Assembly: GCA_903822595.1 (NCBI GenBank) | Contig: CAIJPS010000002.1 | Span: forward strand, 1-64,000 | Reading direction: 5' to 3' | Source: an uncultured Chlorobiaceae bacterium | Lineage (GTDB): Bacteria > Bacteroidota > Chlorobiia > Chlorobiales > Chlorobiaceae | Length of the DNA: 64,000 nucleotides | Shown: positions 37,128-47,497 of the stretch, piece after piece | Numbering within the stretch: the first letter of the stretch is position 1 | Layout of the letters: each line of letters begins with the position of its first letter | Program-made: the position numbers and the translations under genes | Notes under the pieces: model-generated | What the model was told of the DNA's origin: nothing | Databases searched by the model: none | Seen by the model: only the letters and a program-made list of their open reading frames with translations

Positions 37128-38764
37128 GACTTTTCAAGGCTGTTTTGCGGGAAATACCGGAAAATCTCAAGCCGCTCCTCTTTATGAACATTTTGTCTGC
37201 GATTGCAACGATGTCGCTTGTTGCTCTGGTTTCAACCGCTGCAAAAGAGGGCGGTACCGGCCAGATCAGCGGTCGTCTCATGCTGATGTTTGCCATAACG
37301 GTTACCCTCTATCATGTAACACACATCTATACCCTTGTAACGGCATCAGCCGATACCGAGCGCCTGATACACAAACTTCGCACGGATCTGTTCGACCTTA
37401 TCCGACGTACCGATCTGGTGACCATAGAAAAGATCGGTCACGCAACTCTTCAGGGTGTACTGACACAGGATACGCAGATTTTGGCCGAGGTACTGCCCAT
37501 GCTGGTAATCGGATTCCAGCAGGCTGTCATGCTGCTTTTCCTGGCAGCCTACCTTGCCTGGCTCTCCCCGGTTGCCTGTTTCCTCGCATTCGGTCTTGCC
37601 GGTTTAACCGTAGCCATACGTTTTTCGCGTGTCAAGGCGTTGCGCACCATGATGCAGGCGGCTGACGAAGCTGAAAAAAGGGTTTTCGATGGCCTTACCG
37701 AACTTCTGCATGGATTCAAAGAGATCAGGATGAACGGATTGCGTGCTGACGATGTGACCCGCACTCTTGCAGAAGCCTCCGATGAGTCCCGCACAACCAA
37801 CTCACTCCTGAAAGCTCAATGGGGCCGGAATTATGCTGTTATCGAAGCAATGCTTTTTTCACTGGTTGGATTGATGGTTTTTGTTGTACCATTGTGGGTT
37901 GCCGGCTTTCATGCCGTGATACTTCCGACAACCATTGCTGTACTCTTTATTTCCGGCCCAGTGAGTACCGTCTCTTTTGTCACCCCCCTTGTTACCAAAG
38001 CAGAACTGGCACTTGAAAATATTGACCTTGTCAAACAAAGACTCTCTTCTGCAGCAAAGGACATCTCCTGCGAAGAGAGTGGTTCTCTTGACAATTCACC
38101 ACTTATGATTGGCCTGAAAGATGCACAACTCTCTTTCCTTGATGCGAAAGGAGTCTCACTGTTCAAAATCGGAACGATTAATGCGGAGTTTCATGCCGGT
38201 CAGATCACCATGATTACCGGGGGCAACGGATCCGGCAAATCAAGTCTGCTTCGCATGCTTACAGGCCTCATTCCGCTTGACACAGGTGCTCTTGTTGCCG
38301 ATGGCGTCGAACTTATGACAGAGCAGATGCAGGACTACAGAAACCAGTTCTCTGCGATCTTCTCCGACTTTCACCTCTCCCGGCGCCTCACCTTTATTGA
38401 TAAGCTGAATCCTGAAAGGGTACGCATGATGCTGGAGCAGTTTGGCATGCAGGACAAAGTGAAGGTGAACAATGGACAGTTCAGTACCATAGATCTCTCT
38501 TCAGGACAACGCAAACGCCTGGCTCTTATTGTTGCGGAACTTGAAGATAAACCAATCATAGTGCTTGACGAATGGGCTGCTGACCAGGACCCTCACTTTC
38601 GGCAAATCTTCTACGAAGAAATCCTGCCAGACCTCAAGGCACGGAACAAGATCATTATCTGTGTGACACACGATGATCGATGGTTCCACCTTGCCGACAA
38701 AATGTACCGGATGAATGAAGGAACAATAGAAGAGAGTGAGAAAACAATAAACGGGAAAGTGTAA
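37124..38764 (+). CDS. Second PvdE/SyrD-like ABC exporter half
   Basis: A 546-residue paralogue of the preceding gene: membrane domain of about 320 residues, Walker A GGNGSGKSS (about 366), signature LSSGQRKRLALI (about 457), Walker B PIIVLDEWAADQD (about 478), and VTHDDRWF. Both halves keep all ATPase motifs, so a heterodimer with two active sites is likely. The ATGA overlap with the upstream gene makes equal expression plausible. It lies between the two NRPS sets, 35 bp before the 38800 synthetase, so it could serve either product. Confidence 0.9.
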   Translation: MRLFKAVLREIPENLKPLLFMNILSAIATMSLVALVSTAAKEGGTGQISGRLMLMFAITVTLYHVTHIYTLVTASADTERLIHKLRTDLFDLIRRTDLVTIEKIGHATLQGVLTQDTQILAEVLPMLVIGFQQAVMLLFLAAYLAWLSPVACFLAFGLAGLTVAIRFSRVKALRTMMQAADEAEKRVFDGLTELLHGFKEIRMNGLRADDVTRTLAEASDESRTTNSLLKAQWGRNYAVIEAMLFSLVGLMVFVVPLWVAGFHAVILPTTIAVLFISGPVSTVSFVTPLVTKAELALENIDLVKQRLSSAAKDISCEESGSLDNSPLMIGLKDAQLSFLDAKGVSLFKIGTINAEFHAGQITMITGGNGSGKSSLLRMLTGLIPLDTGALVADGVELMTEQMQDYRNQFSAIFSDFHLSRRLTFIDKLNPERVRMMLEQFGMQDKVKVNNGQFSTIDLSSGQRKRLALIVAELEDKPIIVLDEWAADQDPHFRQIFYEEILPDLKARNKIIICVTHDDRWFHLADKMYRMNEGTIEESEKTINGKV

Positions 38765-38799
38765 ACCGGCAATCTGCAAATAAACAGTAGCGATCGACC

Positions 38800-41700
38800 A
38801 TGATATCGATTACAGATCTGCTCGCCGAACTGGCTGCATTAGACATTCAGCTCAGGGTTGAAGATGGCTTGTTGCATTTCAATGCTCCTGAAGGTGTTTT
38901 TCATGATGAAATCCGTAAAAAAGTTCTGGCCGTAAAACCCGATTTGATTGCATTTCTGCAACAGGAAAGTGGTGCCGCGGTTATCGATGAATCACCGTTA
39001 ACAGATACCGAACGCCGCCTTGCTGCTCTGTGGCGTGAATTTCTTAAATGTGACAAAATTAGAGCTAAAGACGATTTTTTCATTCTCGGAGGACACAGCC
39101 TGCTCTTGATGCGTCTGGTTCTCAGAATTGAATCAGCAGGATTGGGGAAAATTGATCTTTCGCAAGCAATAAAGGCAAGAACTCTTGAAAAAATGGCAGG
39201 AGTGCTTGATGAGGCCGCCAATACACCACCTGCTTTGGAGGTCTGTGAACCGTCCCTGTCAGAATTGCCGTTATCGTCCCTTCAGCTCTTCAGCTCTTCA
39301 CTCACCGGGCTCAGCGATCCTTATCTCCGCGACAGCTCTCTTGCACGGTTATGGCAAAGAGCTGCCAAGCGTTACAGCGAACTGACTGCCATTGTCTATC
39401 GCAATGAAATCTTCACCTATCAGGAGCTTGATGTCTGGTCTTCAACTCTCGCAGCAGCACTTTTTGCTTCAGGAGTGAGAGAAGGCTCCACTGTCGCACT
39501 GGCTGCGACACGAAACGCATCATCAATTGCAGCCATCATTGGCATACTTAAATGTGGAGCGGTCTATCTCCCTCTGGATGACAAGATGCCCCACATATTG
39601 GTAGAGAAGCTGTTGAAATTCTGTGATGCACACTGGATAATTGTCGATCAGGATGGCCTCGAAAGGTATTCAAAGCTTAAGGAGATTCAACTCCTCGAAA
39701 TAAACAAACTGAACACTCTTTCATCCGGCTCAATACTGCCGGATATTCCCGAACAATGTGGCCATAAACCAGCGTATATCATGTTTACCTCTGGTTCAAC
39801 AGGTGAACCAAAGGGAGTAATTATTCCCCACCGCGCTGTTGCTCGCCTCGCGCTCAACAAAAAAGTTATTGCACTTCAACCGGGTGACGGTATGGCGCAG
39901 ACTGCTCCGCTTGCTTTTGATGCATCAACCCTTGAGATCTGGGCGACACTGCTCTCAGGAGCTCGTCTGGTATTCATTGAAGAGAGCTTTCTCTGGCAGT
40001 CGGAGAGACTTGGAAATTTCCTTGCCGAAAAAGGGGTCACTGCCATGTGGCTGACCGCCTCACTCGTCAACCGGATTGCCGACCTCTCTGCACAAGCCTT
40101 CGCTCCTCTCCGGGTTCTCTTGACGGGCGGTGAAGTCTTAAGTGCCCATCATCTTAAAACCGTGATGAAGGCCTGCCCTGATCTTCAGATCTTCAACGGT
40201 TACGGCCCAACCGAAAACACGACATTCACTACCCTCCATGCCGTGACAGCCGGTGATCTGGTAACTGACTCAGTTCCTATTGGCCGTCCCATTGACAACA
40301 CACAGGTCTATGTGCTTGACGAGGCCTTGCAGCCCGTCAATATTGGTGTTATTGGTGAATTATACGCAGGCGGTGACGGCCTCGCGATCGGCTATGCCGG
40401 ACGAAAGGATCTTACCGATCAAGCATTCCTCACGCTGCCCGATCAGCCCGAAATACGAATCTACCGCACCGGTGATCTGGCCCGGTGGCGAATGGACGGC
40501 ATCCTCGAATTTTGTGGTCGGAAAGACGGTCAAATCAAATTGCGCGGACATCGTATTGAAACCAGCGCAATAGAAGCTGTGCTTTCTGACTGCCACGGGG
40601 TTAAGGAGGCTGTGGTGATGGTTGATGGCGAAGGGGAATCAAGAGAGCTGGTCGCATTTTTCACTGCACAGCACAACGATGAAATGCTCTTGCGACACCA
40701 CCTTGCTGAACGGCTTCCCATCTACATGATGCCAGCACGCTTTATCTGGCTTGATGAGTTCAAAGTCAACAGTAACGGCAAAAAAGATCGTACGCTCCTC
40801 AGCAAGATCCTGATCAGAAACCAGGAAGAGACTCCTCTTTCATTCGGTCAGGAACGGCTCTGGATAGTACAGCAAATCACACCCGACATACCTCTCTATA
40901 ATGTACCTCTTGCCTTTGCCATAGAAGGAGAGCTGGATTGTGCGGCACTCAACCGCGCCATTTTCGCTCTCGAAAAGCGCCACAAGTCACTCCGTTCTCT
41001 TATGCGGCCAGCAGACGATACCAATCCGAACATTCGTCATCAACTGCTGCCTCCCGGAGATCTCGTACCCCACATCGTTGATCTCAGTTCATCCCGGGAT
41101 CCTGAAGAGGCCGCAATAAAAGCCATAGCAACTGAAACAGTTCGTCCGTTCCGTCTGGAGGCTGAAATCCCTGCAAGAATCTTTCTCTTCAGACTTGGTG
41201 AACAACAATGGCTGTTTTTCATGGTCATCCACCATATTGCCTGTGATGGATGGAGTTTAGATATTCTTCTGCATGATCTTGCAGCACTCTATGCAGTTGA
41301 GAGAGGGGAAACAGACCACCAGCTTTCACCCATCAGGTACCGGTTTGCTGATTATGTCGATGTCCAGAAGAGCTTTCTGAAAAGCGAACATGGCCAACAA
41401 CTCCTGTTTCGAAGATGCAAACGGTTGACTCCACCTCCGGAACCGCTTGATTTTCCGATCGACCATATTCGACCTCTGAATCGCAGTTATGCCGGTCAGA
41501 CTCTTCACGTCCCTTTCGAAGCATCACTCAGTCAGGGTATTGACCAACTGGCACAAGATGCCGCCGTCACACCCTTTGTTCTCCTGCTGGCAATCGTCGA
41601 ACTGCTCCTGTACCGCATTTCCGGTCATGGAAGAAACGGAAATTTTGCCGTAGGCGCCTTGACATCCGGCAGAGTTAGCGCTGAGATGAGTGACCTCATC

Positions 41701-43956
41701 GGTTTTTTTGTCAATACCGTGGTGATTCCCTGCCATATCAAACCAGAAGAGACGTTTATTGAGCACCTGGCCTCTGTCAGTGAGGAGTGGCAGGCTGCAC
41801 TCTCCGATCAACAGTGCCCATTCGCTCAACTTGTTGAGCGAATGAATATACCGAGAACGCTCTCCAGAAATCCACTCTTTGATGTTCTTGTGGTCTGGCA
41901 GGATCTGCTTCCGGAACCCCCCGACCTGCCGGGGCTGAAAACCCGGCCGGTTGAAACCAGCCTGCCGTTTGCAAAATTTGACCTTTCATTCAACTTTGTG
42001 AAAAATGAGAAAACCATTGAACTTTTTCTTGAATTTTCCAGAGAGCTTTTTGAAGAAGAGACAATCGCCAGAATGGTTCAGCGGCTCCAATCACTTCTTT
42101 CTGCTCTTGTTGACAACCCGCTTGAAACGGTTGCAGAGCTGGATATCTGGATTCCGGGAGAAAAACATCAGGTCATTGAGGAGTTTAATAACACCACGCT
42201 TTCTCTGCCGACTCGCCGTGCCATAACAGAACCTTTTCTGGACACAGCAATTCTTCATGATGCTCTTCCAGCAGTACTCTCTGAGGATAGGTTCGTACAG
42301 AATTATCGCTCTTTTGCACGCCGGGCTGGAGCCATTGCCGCATTGCTTTTAAAAAACGGCGTTCAGCGTGGAGAACATGTTGTTTTACTGCTGCCACGCT
42401 CATCTGAAATGCTTGCCGCAATTTTTGGAATACTCATGGCGGGCGCGGTCTACGTCCCACTTGATCCGACTCACCCTCCACTGCGTCTTTGCGAAACACT
42501 CAAAGATCTTCAGCAACCCTTTGTGTTATGTGATCGATCACTGCCGGAACAACTTGCTCTTTGCTGCCGTCGTATCACTCTCCCGGATCCCGCAGAGGAA
42601 GCAGAACCGGTTTCGCTTGCCTCTCCTGATGATCTGGCCTATATCATCTTTACCTCCGGGTCAACCGGAAAACCCAAAGGGGTAATGATTGAGCATCACG
42701 CCGTACTCAACCGCATCCTCTGGATGCAAAAGACATTTCCGATCGGGCCGGGAGATGTGGTTTTGCAGAAAACGCCGGTAACCTTCGACGTTTCGATCTG
42801 GGAACTCTTCTGGTGGTCATGGACTGGAGCAGCCGTAGCCATGCTCAAACCGGGTGATGAAAAAAATCCGGAAGCACTGGCCGATGCTATCCAGCAACAT
42901 CGAGTCACCATCATCCATTTTGTGCCAGCAATGCTTGCAGTTTTCCTTGACAAGATTGAGAATGGTCGAGTTGACTGCGGTCGTATAGCAAGCCTGCGGC
43001 TTGTTTTTGTCAGTGGAGAAGCACTTGACGCAACGGTTGTGGAACGCTTCAACAGGCTCATTTTTGATCGTCACGGCACTGAGCTTCATAATCTCTATGG
43101 ACCGACGGAAGCGACTGTCGATGTAAGCTGGCAACCTGTTTCCCCATGGCCAACAAAAACAGCCCCACCCATCGGCCGTCCCATAGCCAACACCTTGATG
43201 TACATTCTTGATGAACATCACCGCCCACTGCCGATCGGAATCTCCGGAGAAATTGCAATTAGTGGCGTGCAGGTGGCACGCGGTTATCTGAACCGGCCGG
43301 AACTCACCGCCGAACGCTTTATTGCCGACCCCTTCAAACCAAAACTCCGGATGTATCTTACCGGTGACCTTGGTCGATGGACAACTGACGGAAAAATCGA
43401 ATACCTCGGACGCTCTGACTGGCAGGTAAAAATTCGCGGCCAGCGTATTGAGCCCTGTGAAATCGAACAGACACTTGAGCATTACGGCCAGATCACACGG
43501 GCAGTCGTTGTTGCAGCAGAAAACCAGGGGCTAACCGAACTTCATGCATGGATACAATGCGAAGTGACTCCTGATAGAGCAGCTATTCGGAATTTCCTCA
43601 GGGAACATCTTCCAGAAAGTATGATCCCTGCACGTTTTTTTCCGATTAAACAGCTTCCTCAAACTGCGAACGGAAAACTTGACCGTCAACTGCTTGCGAA
43701 GCAATCACAAGCAATTCTTGCAGCTCCGTCAGACCGCAAAACTGGGAAAGGTGATCATAAACAGGTTGCCCTGACCTCCGGCTTTACGCTTGACGAGGCA
43801 ACTGAAAGCCTGAAACTCACTCTTGGCTTCAATCCAGCAATGATCTCCGCGTATGATTCGGATACGCTCGCCAGAAGGTATTTCGCCATGCTTCAGGAGA
43901 TAGTCAATCAAGCTTCTGATACAGAGGCACCTGGAAAAATTAATTTTACAGCGTAA
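38800..43956 (+). CDS. NRPS with TubC-like dock, T-A-C-A and a condensation-domain tail (1718 aa)
   Basis: Residues 1-50 match a TubC N-terminal docking domain (LLAELAALDIQLRVEDGLL), followed by T (Ser100, LGGHSLL), A1 about 180-670 (Asp374), C about 690-1110 (HHIACDG at 811), and A2 about 1150-1635 (Asp1330). T comes before A in the first unit, and A2 has no T after it. By-eye codes are DALWLGGTFK (8/10 to Val, DAFWIGGTFK) and DVWHFSLVDK (8/10 to Ser, DVWHLSLIDK). Residues about 1652-1712 are not a carrier; they resemble the last part of a C domain (LKLTLGFNPAMIS, TLARRYFAMLQEIV). The upstream partner for the dock and the carrier for A2 must be other proteins; the A-less T at the start of the 48218 protein is the best candidate for the latter. 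Confidence 0.9.
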   Translation: MISITDLLAELAALDIQLRVEDGLLHFNAPEGVFHDEIRKKVLAVKPDLIAFLQQESGAAVIDESPLTDTERRLAALWREFLKCDKIRAKDDFFILGGHSLLLMRLVLRIESAGLGKIDLSQAIKARTLEKMAGVLDEAANTPPALEVCEPSLSELPLSSLQLFSSSLTGLSDPYLRDSSLARLWQRAAKRYSELTAIVYRNEIFTYQELDVWSSTLAAALFASGVREGSTVALAATRNASSIAAIIGILKCGAVYLPLDDKMPHILVEKLLKFCDAHWIIVDQDGLERYSKLKEIQLLEINKLNTLSSGSILPDIPEQCGHKPAYIMFTSGSTGEPKGVIIPHRAVARLALNKKVIALQPGDGMAQTAPLAFDASTLEIWATLLSGARLVFIEESFLWQSERLGNFLAEKGVTAMWLTASLVNRIADLSAQAFAPLRVLLTGGEVLSAHHLKTVMKACPDLQIFNGYGPTENTTFTTLHAVTAGDLVTDSVPIGRPIDNTQVYVLDEALQPVNIGVIGELYAGGDGLAIGYAGRKDLTDQAFLTLPDQPEIRIYRTGDLARWRMDGILEFCGRKDGQIKLRGHRIETSAIEAVLSDCHGVKEAVVMVDGEGESRELVAFFTAQHNDEMLLRHHLAERLPIYMMPARFIWLDEFKVNSNGKKDRTLLSKILIRNQEETPLSFGQERLWIVQQITPDIPLYNVPLAFAIEGELDCAALNRAIFALEKRHKSLRSLMRPADDTNPNIRHQLLPPGDLVPHIVDLSSSRDPEEAAIKAIATETVRPFRLEAEIPARIFLFRLGEQQWLFFMVIHHIACDGWSLDILLHDLAALYAVERGETDHQLSPIRYRFADYVDVQKSFLKSEHGQQLLFRRCKRLTPPPEPLDFPIDHIRPLNRSYAGQTLHVPFEASLSQGIDQLAQDAAVTPFVLLLAIVELLLYRISGHGRNGNFAVGALTSGRVSAEMSDLIGFFVNTVVIPCHIKPEETFIEHLASVSEEWQAALSDQQCPFAQLVERMNIPRTLSRNPLFDVLVVWQDLLPEPPDLPGLKTRPVETSLPFAKFDLSFNFVKNEKTIELFLEFSRELFEEETIARMVQRLQSLLSALVDNPLETVAELDIWIPGEKHQVIEEFNNTTLSLPTRRAITEPFLDTAILHDALPAVLSEDRFVQNYRSFARRAGAIAALLLKNGVQRGEHVVLLLPRSSEMLAAIFGILMAGAVYVPLDPTHPPLRLCETLKDLQQPFVLCDRSLPEQLALCCRRITLPDPAEEAEPVSLASPDDLAYIIFTSGSTGKPKGVMIEHHAVLNRILWMQKTFPIGPGDVVLQKTPVTFDVSIWELFWWSWTGAAVAMLKPGDEKNPEALADAIQQHRVTIIHFVPAMLAVFLDKIENGRVDCGRIASLRLVFVSGEALDATVVERFNRLIFDRHGTELHNLYGPTEATVDVSWQPVSPWPTKTAPPIGRPIANTLMYILDEHHRPLPIGISGEIAISGVQVARGYLNRPELTAERFIADPFKPKLRMYLTGDLGRWTTDGKIEYLGRSDWQVKIRGQRIEPCEIEQTLEHYGQITRAVVVAAENQGLTELHAWIQCEVTPDRAAIRNFLREHLPESMIPARFFPIKQLPQTANGKLDRQLLAKQSQAILAAPSDRKTGKGDHKQVALTSGFTLDEATESLKLTLGFNPAMISAYDSDTLARRYFAMLQEIVNQASDTEAPGKINFTA

Positions 43957-43970
43957 CAGAATCGTCGCAC

Positions 43971-46900
43971 ATGAAAATCGCAGACTTCATTTTTGATGAT
44001 CCATCATCAGCCGTTGCCTCGGGGGCTCTTAACGCTGAATCGTCCACGTGTTCAGGCAACATTGCTTCACGTTTTTCCATAATCGCAGCACGTCATCCCT
44101 TGCGCACTGCGGTTGTTGATGAAGAGGGCTCAATGACCTACGCAGAACTGAATGAGCTTTCAGACCGAATAGCTCACCTCTTGCGTCATCAACAGCTTCA
44201 GCCGGAGAGCCGTGTTGGCGTCATGATGGGACGAAGTCGCTTCTATATTGCGGCTCTTTTCGGAGTCATAAAAGCCGGTTGTGTCTATCTCCCGATTGAT
44301 CCTACACTGCCCCTCGAACGTCGCAGCAGACTTCTTTCAATTGCCAATGCGAAAGCTCTCATTACCTCTGCCGACAGTGCTGGCGACATGCAACGGCTGG
44401 AGTGGCTCAATTCCGGGTTGCAATTCAGTCTCACACTTGACTGTGACGATGTTGACTCTCTGGTTGAAACACCAGGAGAACTGATGTCCACTGAACTTTG
44501 GGATCATATTGCCGGTGAGGCCGCCAATGACATTGACGCCGGGGGATGGAAAAGCGCATTTACCGGACTTCCGATAACTCCATCAGCAATGGAGACATTC
44601 GGTGCAAATGCATGCAATAAAATTGCACCCTGCCTCAAGCCAGGAGCCCGTGTACTGGAAATCGGCTGTGCATCCGGCTTTACCATGCGCCACACGGCTC
44701 CTCTTGCCGCATCTTATCTTGCCACTGACCTCTCAAGGCACAACGCCGAGCGGGTCGAAGTTATTGCACGCAATCTTGGTCTGCAACAGGTTAGCAGTCG
44801 TCAACTGGCTGCTCATGACATTGACATTCTGCCCGAAGGAAGTTTCGATCTTATTGTAATGAACAGCGTGATTGAAAGTTTTCCGGGTTATGGCTATCTC
44901 CGCAATGTGCTCGACAAGTTGGTAAACCTGCTGGCTCCGGGGGGAGTTTTGTTTCTCGGTAATCTGTGGGATCTTGAACGTCAGGAAATCTATCTGGCCG
45001 ACCTCGCAAAATTTGCCAGAGAACACGCTGGCGAGGGTTATTCTACCCGAAGCAATTTGAACGGCAGTTTTTTTGTCTCATTCGCCTTTTTCCAGGACTG
45101 GGCTGCACGGCGTATTGAACGGCCATCAATTAAGCGCTCACCAATTGATGCTCCCGGCTTTGATCCGGCACCCTACTCTTTTGACGTTATTATCAGCTTT
45201 GACAAACTCGGCGAGGGAATCGCATCAAATGAGAGAAAAACTCCTCTGCATTTTGATCGCAGAGCACTGGTTCCTGAGAACCCCGTTCAACCCTCGGCAG
45301 AGATCAGTTCGTCTCAAGGGGCCTATATCATATTTACAAGCGGTTCAAGCGGACAACCAAAAGGAGTGCTTGTTGAACATGGATCGGTCATCAATCTGAT
45401 CCATGCGATTGAAGAAGAAATCTATACACCGCTCTTAATGAGGATTGACGCTGAGTTCCTGAACATCAGTTGTTGTTTCTCTTTCTCTTTTGATGGTTCT
45501 ATTCATCAAATCTTCACCCCCCTGCTTAATGGTCATACCCTGCATCTGCCAAATGAGGATACTCGGCAGGACCCTGAACGTTTACATCGTTTTTTTGAGT
45601 CGCACGAACTGCATGTCGTCGATGCCACACCAAGCCTTTTTGCACTCCTGCTTGACTATTGGCAGGAGAGAGGAATCGGCAGTTCAGCGATCTGTTTCAT
45701 CCTCGGTGGTGAGACGTTCAGCACAAAGCTTCCGGAACGGTTGTACGCTCTCCCGGGCACTCTCAACAGTGAGATATGGAATGCCTACGGGCCTACAGAG
45801 TGCTGTGTGAACGCCTGCCACTACAGGTTAACTTCAACCAACTGGCATGAAATTTTACCGCCACCAATCGGCAGGCCTATGTCGGGTATTGACATCAAAC
45901 TCTGTGATAAGTCCGGCAGGTTACTGCCAGTCGGGATACCCGGTCAAATCTTGATCGGCGGTGCAGGAGTAGCCCGTGAATACATCAACGAACCTGAACT
46001 GACAGCTCGTCACTTTCTCGTGGATGAAGATGGCAAACGATGGTACTGTACCGGTGATATCGCTCGCTGGATTGAGACCGGCCTCCTGCAATTCATAGGT
46101 CGGGAGGATCGGCAGGTCAAAATACGCGGCTACCGTATAGAACTCTCTGAAATCGAATCTGCGATGCTTGCCTCTCCCCTTGTTCGTCAGGTCGCCGTAG
46201 TTGTCGCAGATCCCCGTCAGGATGGAGACCGCATCCTGGTTGCCTGGGTTGTTGCAAGCCCCGGCTTTGATGCCGTACGTTGCCGCGCTGATCTTGATCT
46301 GCATCTCCCCGCATGGATGATGCCAACATTGATTGTTGAGATTGATGAACTGCCTATCAACAGCAATGGCAAACTTGATGAGCACCGTCTGCCATCACTG
46401 CACAAAAAAGAGCTGTCGAATTCGAATGCACAAATGCAAATTCCCTTTAGCCGGGATACAGAACGCAAGCTTGCTGAATTGTGGCAGAAGCTTCTTGATG
46501 TGCCTATCAACTCTGCTGAGGATGATTTTTTTATGCTTGGAGGTCACAGTGTTCTTGGAATACGGCTTGTTTCTCTCATTGAAACCGGATTCGGTGTAAA
46601 ACTGCCTCTTGCCGAGCTTTTTACCTCAACAACAATAGCCCGGATGGCCGATCGGATAGAAGCAAAACAGGCTGCCTTCAAATGGCATTCCGTTGTTGCT
46701 GTAAATCCCTTCGGTGAAAGAACGCCCTTGGTCTGCTTTCATCCGGCGGGAGGCAATGTACTTTGCTATAAAGCGCTTGCTGATGCTCTTGGCCGTGAGT
46801 GGCCGATGTACATGGTTCAGTCCTCGGGACTTGAAGCCGGGCAGTCGCTGCAGCCATCAGTGGAATTGATGGTCACCGGATATCTGCCTGAATTACAGGA

Positions 46901-47495
46901 GATAATCCAGGATCGGCCGATCATACTGCTTGGATGGAGCTTTGGCGGTTTGCTGGCCTGGGAGGCAGCAGAGCGGTTACGAAAGTTCGGAACAAAAATT
47001 GAACGTGTTATTCTTCTTGACAGTATAGCCTCGCCCGATCCGATACGAAGCATCCTGCAAAAGGATGAGGCTGATTTTATTGCCTCAATGTTCGATGAAA
47101 TGGGACTCGGAAGCGCTGAATATTTACGCACGTTGACTCCTGACGAACGCCTCGACAGAATTATTCAACAGGTACGCAGCAATGACTATCTGCCCGAAGG
47201 TCTTGATCGTCAGCATATGCGTCGTCTTCTTGCTCTTTTCCAGAATAACGGTCTGGCTGCACTGCGTTACCAACCTCGAAAAAGTGAGGAGCGGATACTC
47301 CTCATTCGCCCGAAGCTTGCATCCAGCCAGGCACCGGGTATTCCAGGTGACGACTATAACGGCTGGGCCCAACTTTGCAACAATGGAGTGAAATTATGCT
47401 GGATCGATGGAACACACGGTCAGATGCTGATCCATCCTTTTGTTCAACGGTTGGCAGACCATATCCGCAATTATACAGAGCAGATAAAGGAATGA
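43971..47495 (+). CDS. NRPS termination module: A domain interrupted by a methyltransferase, T, thioesterase (1174 aa)
   Basis: The A domain runs from about residue 25 but is split after the AGCVYLPIDPT (a2) motif near 102. Residues about 140-440 hold a SAM methyltransferase (VLEIGCASGFT around E230, then MNSVIESFPGYGYLR and LAPGGVLFLGNLWD). The A domain resumes at IIFTSGSSGQPKG (a3), with Asp508 and the SNGKLDEH a10 motif near 798. T has Ser860. The thioesterase has GWSFGG with S990, LLDSIAS, and GTHGQM with H1149, so hydrolysis or cyclization is expected. By-eye pocket code DGHDIGAVNK has no match I know. There is no C domain, so one must act in trans. TE here versus reductase in the first NRPS argues for two products. 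Confidence 0.9.
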   Translation: MKIADFIFDDPSSAVASGALNAESSTCSGNIASRFSIIAARHPLRTAVVDEEGSMTYAELNELSDRIAHLLRHQQLQPESRVGVMMGRSRFYIAALFGVIKAGCVYLPIDPTLPLERRSRLLSIANAKALITSADSAGDMQRLEWLNSGLQFSLTLDCDDVDSLVETPGELMSTELWDHIAGEAANDIDAGGWKSAFTGLPITPSAMETFGANACNKIAPCLKPGARVLEIGCASGFTMRHTAPLAASYLATDLSRHNAERVEVIARNLGLQQVSSRQLAAHDIDILPEGSFDLIVMNSVIESFPGYGYLRNVLDKLVNLLAPGGVLFLGNLWDLERQEIYLADLAKFAREHAGEGYSTRSNLNGSFFVSFAFFQDWAARRIERPSIKRSPIDAPGFDPAPYSFDVIISFDKLGEGIASNERKTPLHFDRRALVPENPVQPSAEISSSQGAYIIFTSGSSGQPKGVLVEHGSVINLIHAIEEEIYTPLLMRIDAEFLNISCCFSFSFDGSIHQIFTPLLNGHTLHLPNEDTRQDPERLHRFFESHELHVVDATPSLFALLLDYWQERGIGSSAICFILGGETFSTKLPERLYALPGTLNSEIWNAYGPTECCVNACHYRLTSTNWHEILPPPIGRPMSGIDIKLCDKSGRLLPVGIPGQILIGGAGVAREYINEPELTARHFLVDEDGKRWYCTGDIARWIETGLLQFIGREDRQVKIRGYRIELSEIESAMLASPLVRQVAVVVADPRQDGDRILVAWVVASPGFDAVRCRADLDLHLPAWMMPTLIVEIDELPINSNGKLDEHRLPSLHKKELSNSNAQMQIPFSRDTERKLAELWQKLLDVPINSAEDDFFMLGGHSVLGIRLVSLIETGFGVKLPLAELFTSTTIARMADRIEAKQAAFKWHSVVAVNPFGERTPLVCFHPAGGNVLCYKALADALGREWPMYMVQSSGLEAGQSLQPSVELMVTGYLPELQEIIQDRPIILLGWSFGGLLAWEAAERLRKFGTKIERVILLDSIASPDPIRSILQKDEADFIASMFDEMGLGSAEYLRTLTPDERLDRIIQQVRSNDYLPEGLDRQHMRRLLALFQNNGLAALRYQPRKSEERILLIRPKLASSQAPGIPGDDYNGWAQLCNNGVKLCWIDGTHGQMLIHPFVQRLADHIRNYTEQIKE

Positions 47496-47497
47496 AT

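Noticed and set aside
43753-43956. Carrier domain at the end of the 38800 synthetase
   Set aside because: There is no LGGxS phosphopantetheine motif in these residues; the pattern fits the end of a condensation domain.
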